From CBDCWQ01 sp965223435 (lineage in GTDB: Bacteria; Myxococcota; Kuafuiibacteriia; Kuafuiibacteriales; Kuafuiibacteriaceae): 64,000 bases of DNA. The DNA is taken from positions 124,001-188,000 of the forward strand of contig CBDCWQ010000023.1 of the NCBI GenBank assembly GCA_965223435.1. Reading direction: 5' to 3'. The notes under the pieces were generated by a model. It was not told where the DNA came from. It made no database searches and was given only the letters and a program-made list of their open reading frames with translations. This document shows, one piece after another, positions 1 to 9,000 of the stretch. Positions within the stretch are counted from its first letter, which is position 1. Every line of letters begins with the position of its first letter. Position numbers and translations under genes: made by a program.

Positions 1-3000
1 ACGGAAGTGCTCGTAGCGGGTACGCACCCCAGGGCCATAGGTTTCTCGCGCCCAGGTCCGAAAAACAAACCACCGATCATTGAAGGTGAGGGTTTCGTGC
101 GGAATAGCAAACCACGGCTCCATATGGGTGGCTACGGGCCCCAGTTGATCCGCATCAAGGAACATCGCCGCGATCAGGGCTTCGACGGCATCCGCAGGTG
201 TTTTCTCCTTGTTTCTGAAGTTGCGTTCTTCACCCACGAAACTGACGTTGAAAAAGCGTGGAAGCTCCAATTGTTGGGCCAACACGTTGAGTGCGAAGTT
301 GTTGACGACTTGCTCTCGGAGTCTCTTGAGATGGGCGGAGGACTTGGCGGGGAACTGTTTCATCTGTCCGGTGATGGCGACGACCTCGAGGACCGCATCG
401 CCCAGGTACTCGAGCGATTCGAATTCGGTGGTTTCGGGGCTCAGTGCCTGTTCAAGAAGGTGTTTTTTGGTGAAGGTGTAGCCCAGTGACTTCTGAAGCG
501 TTGAAACGTGCCCGGGCGCCAGTCCGGGAAGGCGCGAGAAAGTGGTCAAAAGCCCCCCCCCACCAGGGTGGGTGATCGTTTCCAAAACAAATCCATGCTG
601 GAGGAGACCTTGGCCGCTTAGTGATTCCGAAACCACTATTCTTTCGGCGGCTATTTGGCGCAAGCCCTTGTCGTCTTGGGTGCGCGGGTCCGTTTTTCTT
701 CGGGCCTCGGTTTTGATCTTTTCTTCCAGACTGTCCCATTCCTGATCGTCTTGGAGCCATTCGGCGAAAGCCCCACGTACCCTCTTCCCGACGAGAATCT
801 CTTGATTCAGGACTTGCTCAATCAATGTATTGAGCACCCGCGTACGACGGTTTCGGATGCTCGGAGGTTCTTCGTCGCCCGCGTAGCCCATGTTCTGAAA
901 ATAGAAGTGCAAAAAGCCTTTGTCGTCGACCCAGGCTCGCCCCAACTCCTTCCCAGTATTCTGCCATACGATCACGTCGGCAAACCCGCTGTTGCGGGGT
1001 ACGGGCGGGGTGAACAGCTCGTAGGAAAGGGTCTTGGTGATGGCGCCGCAGCAGTCGAGCTTGTCACCCCACCTCGGTATCTCCCCCTGAAGCGGGGTGC
1101 CGGTGTAAGCCACCGTCTCGGCCAGGCTTTGATCCACCCGGTTGAGGACCTTGCTGTCGTATCCCTGGGCCGAAAAATCGCTGTTGGCGGTCGCCTTGCT
1201 GGGGGTTGAAGGCGCTATACGAACCCAAGATGCGATGTTTTCCCATGCGATTCCGTCGGCCACCAAGATGCGCGCCCCCTCCCCATAGGAAACCTCGTCC
1301 TTGGTGTTTTTTCGAGCCCAGATGGATAGGTCGAGCGCCTGCTTGGCGGGGATGACCGCGGTATAGATGTAAACGCGTTCGTCGAACCATTCGACGCGTT
1401 CTTGAACCTGTTCGGGCTTGGTGGTCACTTCGACAAAAGAGGTACTCGGCCAGTGGTCTTCGTAGGTTTCCTGCACCCGGTAGTTGTTTTTTCCCCGGGG
1501 TACGATGCCGCGTTTGAGGCTGCTTGGGACCCGTGGGCTGACGAACTGCACTACGACGGGTTCTTCATTCAACAAGGGGCCTTCGGACCAGGCGAGCGCC
1601 TGGTACGTTTCTCCGTTCCACTTTGCCGTCGAGGTATCCCAGTCGGCCTTGGTCTTCGTAAACACCCGCAGCGGCGAGTTGAGTTCCTCGCTCGCGGGCG
1701 GGTTATCGAACTGGATGATGAAGGGGTGTTCGTGAAGGATGGCGGCGTGTCCGGCAAGATCAAGAAAATCAATAAGCTCGCTTTCCGGCATGGTTTTGAG
1801 GGGGGCCTTGAACTCGAGATGAACCTCTCCCAGGTGATCTTGGGACGCGGCCTTGGTCCGGATAGGGACATGTTTTACGTATTCGGCAAGGGTTTCGTAG
1901 GATGTTTTTCGTCCAACGAACCTTGAAAAAACGTAGGCCGCGCCCCGTAGCACCTCCCGGACTGAAGTGGTCGTCAGGCGAGGGCGTTTGCCGCTTCCGT
2001 CGAGGTCGAGTTTGATGGACTTGGGTTGATGTTCTGGGGAAACGAAAGCCACCTGGGCACCGTTTTTTCGGTATGGACGAACTTCGACTGCGATCGGGTA
2101 GCCCAGGCGTTCGGCCAGGGCTCCGTCCGGCGTTTCTTCAGCCGCAGAGGTGAGCGGTTTTCCCTGCGCGCGATTCCAGCGGAAGATGCCGAAGTCATTG
2201 CTGGTTGCGGGCCAATAGCGAAGGAGGCCCTGGATGCTCCACCCCCGCGCTTCGGCTCGGGCGTGAGCGCGTTCGTTCATAGCGACAATCGATTTCTCGA
2301 CGGCACCGATGTTCTCGAGCTGAGGTGGCGCTTCGGGGAGGTTCAGCTCAAGAAAACCATCGCTCCTGAGAACCAAGGAAGCGATGTGGAGGCTGTCGTA
2401 GAAGGCAGACTGGCTTACGTCGTCGCCCACGACGGTGATTTTGGCTGGATCAAAGACGTTGTAGGTGACAGGGCCTTTGGACGGACCACTGATTGTGCCT
2501 GGTTGGCTTCGAGGAACGTAGTTGGGGTTGACGAAGTACTCTCCCAGCGTAAGCTTTTTTGTTTTTGGGTCGAAAATAGATTCCTGGGCGCCAATGATTT
2601 CGTTTGGAAGAACCTTTCCAAAAAAGACACTCTCTGCATAGTCTCCGCCTTCGCCGATGGCCTCTAGGTTGAGGGCGCGACCCCCATTCTCGATGTAGTA
2701 GGCGAAGTAGCGCAGTGGGGCATTGTCGAGACCGGGCTTGATGTAGGTTTCGAGGGTCTTACGAATGTGGGTCACAGAGGTCATATCGCTCGGATTGCCC
2801 CACTCGTCGATGCTTGGTCCAAGTCCCGTGGTGAATGCGCCATCGGTGCCGGTGGGTTGCTTGTGGCTCCCTCGAATGAGCAGTTTGGGCGCGGTCAGTC
2901 GGGCAAGGTTGGCTTTGGCGGGCGTTCGGTCGGAACCTCTGTGTTGAAGGGTCCACCGTGCGAGGTCAAGGTCGGTGTAAAGGGGTATGACAGGGCCGGT

Positions 3001-6000
3001 GACGGTTTGGTTGTCTGGTGTCTTGTGCGCGGGGGCGTACTCGGGGTTGCGTTCTTCTGTGCCTGGGATCGCAATACCGTTTTCGTCTACCTGGTGGCGA
3101 CTGATCATATACTCTGAAAGGATGATGGCGGGCGTCAGGAGTGTATCTTTGTCGGTGTCTGAGCCACGCACCCCCAACGCCTCAAGAATGCTGCGAACCT
3201 CCAGGGTTCCCTCTGGGGGACGAATCTTGTAGATCCACACCTTGCCCTTGCTTTTTGTCACGGCCCGCTTGAACTCAGGCATCCGTCCAGCATCGAAGGT
3301 GGGCTCTTTGCTGAGGGTGATGAAGTTTCCGCGTCGGCCGTTCATGTGGTCGATGATGCTGTCGCCCTCGGCATCTGCACGAATGATTGCCCAAGGATCT
3401 CCTGGTCGCGCGCCGGTGACGCAGTAGGCGACGTCTGGCACCGCTTGGACGGCAGCCGCGTACGTGGGGTGTGGAAGGCCATAGTAGGCAACACGTCCGG
3501 TCCCGGCGGGGATGATGGTGGCGGGAATCAGCGCTGGCGTTTCTTCATGAGAAAAGCCGGCTGCGCCCACGTATTTCACGTGGGGCCCCGCCCCGGTGAT
3601 CTGACGTTTGATTTGTTCTTTGCGTTCGTGAAAACTCAAGCGGCCTGGCACTGCGAGCAAATCGTCGAGCAGCCAGGCGCTCACTGCGCGGAGGTATGCC
3701 TCTCGAAGGTACTCCGGAAGATCTTCAGTGAGGACGTGCTCCTCGTACCAGCGGCTCCACGAGCCGGGCTGCCGGTGGACAAGCTCGGCCCCGCCACCAT
3801 CTCCCTTGACATGGAGGACGACGCCTCGGGCGCTTCCGTGCCATAGCGCGAGACTTGGCTTACGGTAAATTTCTACGCCGTGAGAGGTTTTCTTGAGGAT
3901 GATGTTCTGAGGGACGTAACCTTGGATGAACGCGCTGATCCACTGGGCGGCTTGGGTCCGAAACTCGGGGCCAACGCCAAAACCCAGGTTGTCAATGATG
4001 CTGAGGGCGAAGGCGTTTTCCCACCCTGGGGGGTGGTGGCTGGTGGGCTCGAGGGGCCATGCGTAGATTTCGCTGGGGTCTTCGATCGAAAAAAGCGGCT
4101 CTCGGCCGACAAATTCGTAGTCTAGGGGCACGGTCAACGATGCGCCTTCTTCGACCAGTATGACGTTGTGGTTCTCTTCGACAAAGACTTGGTCGATGAG
4201 GGCGTTGATTTCTTGTTCGTTCATGGCGGCAGCAAGGCCTGTGCCCACCGCAACGTTGAGGATCTCGACCAGGGTGATCTTAAATGCCTCCTTGGCGCCG
4301 AGCTGCTTGGCAAACTCGAGGGCCACCGCCATGTGTGCAACCACCTCTGGACTTGGGCCAAAAAGGGCGGTGACGGGCGAAGAGGCTCCGGGCTCGTCCG
4401 GCTCGGCGAACGCTTGCTCGAAGAACCGCGGCCAGCGCCAGGGGCCAGCATGGTTTTCAGATTCGGGCCGGTCCGGCGGTTCAAACGCCAAAGTCAAAAT
4501 GGATGGGGTCTCGAGCGCGGACGCGCCTTCGAGGAGGGTCTCCCAAGTCGGGATCGTGTGGTTCCCGTGCGGCGCCATAGAGGCGGCGAAAAGTACACTC
4601 AGCGGCTGGTTTTTTTCGCCGATGGACCGGTCGTCACGGAGTGCCCACGCATCAACGGCCATTTTGCCTTGGACATCGCCCTGGGCAATTTTCTGAAGAA
4701 CATCTGGGTTGGCCTGGCCGGTCTTGAGCATGCGATGAAGAAGGAAGACGGGCAAGCCTGTTTCGTCGGCAATTTTGGGCAACCGCCCGTCCGCGTATCG
4801 ATTGATGAGCTGTCTAAGAATTTGGCTGCGGTCCAGTCCCTCGGGACTTGTGTTCAGTTCGGGTGGGTGGTTTGGCGTGCCCTTGAAGGTGTACCGAAAA
4901 GCCGGGTTGGAACGCTGTGCTTGGTGGAAGGCCCTAAGCTCAAACGATGTCCGTTCCCAGTAGGCGGGGGACTGAGGATGGTGGGCTGCAATCGAATCTA
5001 CCCCTGAAAGCTCGTAGGTTGCGCCGAGTGGGGCAGAAAGGGGGCTCTCACCGAGCCCCAGCGTATCATCGACCGCATCTTTGAATCGCTGGCGGAGCGC
5101 CTCGCGCGCGCGCCCTACGGTCCACCCCGTCGGGGGCCGCGTTGGAAGCGGCTCGTCCATGGTGGGCGATTGCCAAGTGGTGGTTGCGTCTCCCCAAGTT
5201 TCAGCGCCTACACCGGGTCCGAGGACCCGGTCGCCGGGGGCATCGTTCGGGTCTTGGTGATGGTGGTCGAAAAGCCAGCTCGTGAGTCGGGTGAGGGTGT
5301 ACGCGTGGGGCGAGGAGGATGGGTTCGTGCGGGTGCTCCAGATCAAAAGGCCCATATCCGCATCCGGGGTTCCGCCTCGCCGAACCAGATGGGCCTCGAA
5401 CAGTTGGGTCGTGTCTTCGCACGAAAGGCCCAAGTAGCGTTCCATTTTTGCGCGGCGGGCCTCGAGAGGGCTACCCGGTTCACAAAGGCCCCGAAGGTCC
5501 GCCACCGTTTCTCGAATCCGGCCCGAAAAGGCCCCATGAGTTGCAGGATTCGCGGCCCATTGGTCGACGGGAACGCCGTTTTCGAGCATGGCCTCCAAAA
5601 AACGGAGATGGGTGAGGCGGGTGATCAACGCGTCAAACAGGTAAGGCTCTGGATCCGAGGCGAACAGTGCGCCCACCGTTTCCACATAGGCGTCCTCGGC
5701 CTTAGACAGGAGCCGCATGATGCCGTGGCGGGCTGGATCGCGCTGTTCTTTTGGTGTCGTGCCGACCAAGAGAGGTCCGGGCTGTGCGCCGAAGGTTCCT
5801 TGCGGGTGGTGGACGAGGATGCGTTCTGCGGGGAAGGCGGTGCCCTCAAGCGCTTCGAATTCGAGCAATGCCAGTTCGGCCAATCGGGGGTCAAAATCGG
5901 AGGCCCTTCGTAGCGCCAAAAGCCAAACCAACGGGGACTCCACAAAGGAAGCCTGGGCGTTTGCCTTGGCCAGGGTGGATCGGGCCGCAAAGCTGGCGTC

Positions 6001-9000
6001 TAAGGCCTGCTGGGCTTTGACCACATCGTGGACATCGCTGGCAAAGAGACTGTAAAGCGCGCTCGTTCCGGGCGATGGGGGTGAAAGATCTGCGTCGCTG
6101 GTGATGGTGTGCCTCGGTTGGTGAGTGTCTTCATCCCAAAAGATGGAAAGCAAGGCGGTCTTCAAGGCCTCAGGATCGATCTTAAGCGCGGGGAGAAGGT
6201 CGAGGTGCGCGGCCTCTTGTAACACGAAGTACGCTAGAATTTGGTCGGTGGTTCGGGCGCTCTGCCCGTCGTCATCGTCTTCGGACTGGGCGAACCAGGT
6301 GAGTCCGTGCTGATGTCGCAGATGCCGGCGTCTGAGGGTGCTGAGGACCTGGGTCAATGTTTCGCGAAGGCGGCTTTGGAAGCGGTCTTCGGGGTCCGTG
6401 TTTGCCGGCCTTAGACGCTGGAACCGAAACAGCGCGTACAGAGCCAAAAGTTCGGTTTCGAGCGCTTTTTGACTGACGCGCGCGCCTTCATCATGGGTGT
6501 GGATTTCGACCAAAAAGTGCCAGTCTTCACCGAGGAGGTCGTTTGGGCTACGCACCACGGCGTGAAGCAGTCCCGAGGCCCATCGCGCAGCTTGCTCGAA
6601 GTCGTTTTGGCTGACAGCGGCCAAGATGGCCAGCGCTTGGTCCTCCACGCGGGTCCCAGCGCGGCCGCCTTGCGAACGCACCAGGTCGTATTCTTGGCCA
6701 TCTTGGCCGTCCGGGGGCAGGTAGGGCTCACTTTGGTCTTTGAGCGTTGCCCACGCATCATGCACGGACCGTGCGACGCTCTGGCTTTCGACGGCCTCCG
6801 CGTAGTTTTTGAGCGGGCGCAAATCGCGACCATCTTGGCCTTCTAGGGCTTCGTAGACGTCGAGGTACCAGATGACCGCGGTGCTCGAAGCGAGGCGCGC
6901 CGAGAGATCTTGGATCCGCCGACTGGAATAGATAAAACCGTGGTCTCGCACAAAACCCTGAACGCCGGTCCATAGGGTGCGTGCGGTCTGTTCCAGGGGC
7001 TCGCCGCGTTCGGGATGGGCTTCATAAAAGCGATGGAGCCCGAGGATGAGGCCGGCCGTGGCTTCGAGGTGGTAAGACACCTCTTGCTGGTCGCTCTGGT
7101 CGATGTACGGGTCATGGAAGGTGTTGGGGAAGTAGTGGGCGCCGAAATAGCATTGATTGTTGACGCCATGGGGCATGTGATCGGCAAACTTGTCGATGGA
7201 GTACGCCAGACAAACCTCGAGTTGCTCGACGTGGCGGCTTGGCAGGGTGTCGTAGTCCACGGAGAGGGCGAGCCAGCTACAGTTGTCGATGGCCACCTCG
7301 GGATGGGCTAAAAACTGCCCGCTGGCGCTGAATTCACCGCCGGTGATGACTCTTCCTTTCATCTCGATGGTCTTGGTTTCGGTACGGCACGCATTGGGGG
7401 CTTTGTGCTCGATCGCCGGTTTTTCATTCCCGGACTCCCACAACAGCGTGAAGAGACCGGTCCGAACCCCATCTCGCCAAGCTTCTAGGTCCGCCCGGCG
7501 GGCCTCTTGTTCAGCCTGGGTTGCGTGGGGCCAAAGCTTGTCTTGATGCCGAAGGCTGTGGTTGAGCACGCTGAGGACATCGAGATTGTGCTCGGTGACG
7601 ACGTTGGTGGCCTGCGTTCTTTTCTTGAGGATATCGAACTGGTCCCGCGTCAGTTCGGGGACCTCATCTTCGACGGTGTGTCCGCCTTGGGTCCATGTCC
7701 TCTGGATGGCGGGTGGTTGGGTTTCGTCGAAGTCGTCGTAGCCCAGGGCGTCGAGGATGCTGTAGTAGGACCACGTCTCGCTTTCGTTCTCGGTCAAACC
7801 GAGTTTCCATGGGCTTTTTGCGTGTTGAAGGCCCTGGGTGGTCCAGCCGGCCGTCATCAAAAAGGCGCAGTCTTCGGGGGCGCACGCGGAGCCCGGCGGT
7901 TTTCGGGCACCGTTTGTCAGATCTACGGCGACTCGATGGCGTTTTAGCCCCGCCAGGGCGAAAGAATAGCACGTACGGAAATGGGTTTTTTCATCGGCCT
8001 CGAGACCGACAAAAGACGCGGAGGCCAAGAAGGCGCCGAGCCCGTGGATGGCCCAGGCACTGGCCCCGGTGACCAGCCGGGCGTCTTTCCAGGTGTCATC
8101 CTGGGTGTTTTTCGAAAAGGGCCAACCAAGAATGTGGTCGCCTTCCCATACGGCGTTTTGTTCATCGCACAGCCAGCGCGCAAGGCCCCGCGCCTTTTGG
8201 TGCTCATCTTGGCGAACCGCGTGCTCCAAAGAGATGCCTTGGGTGTACACCCACACCCGTTCGAAACCGGCCAGGATTTGCGCATCGCGACCATCCGCTT
8301 CGTTTTCCAATCCCTCCGGAGCAAGGGCGCCTCTCGAAGAGGCTCCCCCCCGATCATTGGGGTGGAACTCGGTCTGTACCCATTGCGGGTGGGGCGATTC
8401 AATGAACTTGAGAAGGGTTGTGCGAAGTTCGCGGGCTCGTTCGAGATTGCTGCGCGCGCCGCCCGGTACAAGCTGAAGTCCGGGCGTGGGCCCATCGATG
8501 CCGATGAAGGCGTTGCCCCTCGCAAGGTGAAGTCCGGGCGTGGCCCCATCGATGCCCGTGAAGGTGTTGTCCCTCGCAAGGTGAAGCCGGGGCCTTTGAC
8601 CATCGATGCCGATGAAGCCATGGTTCGTCGCAAGGTGAAGCGCGCGCGTTTGTCCATCGATGGGGGTGATGGGCGTCGTTTGGTGGGTTGAGCCCCCCGT
8701 ATCGCTGAGGGGGCCGCTTTGGGTCAGCCCTGTTTTGTGGTGGAGGGGACCGGCTGGGAGCGAATCCACCCACTCCACGGGTATGGATGCGGTTGCGAAG
8801 CCGTCCAAAAGTTCTAACCCCAGTGGCCGAAGCGCCACCGGGCTTTCGTTCACCGGCATGGCCAAGGCCAAAGGTGCCCAGAAGTTTGACCCTGGGGGGT
8901 CGCTGGCAAGGGGCGGGGACGGCACATCGATTGCCTGAAGAGGGGTGTTTGAGAAATGAACGCCATCGCGTGTGCGTGCCAGATGCAACGGACGCACGGG

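Noticed and set aside
7944..8773. Minus-strand frames with repeated FTLRGTTPSRASM- or SPCEGQ-type units.
   Set aside because: They are out-of-frame readings of the 54-bp repeat of giant protein A.
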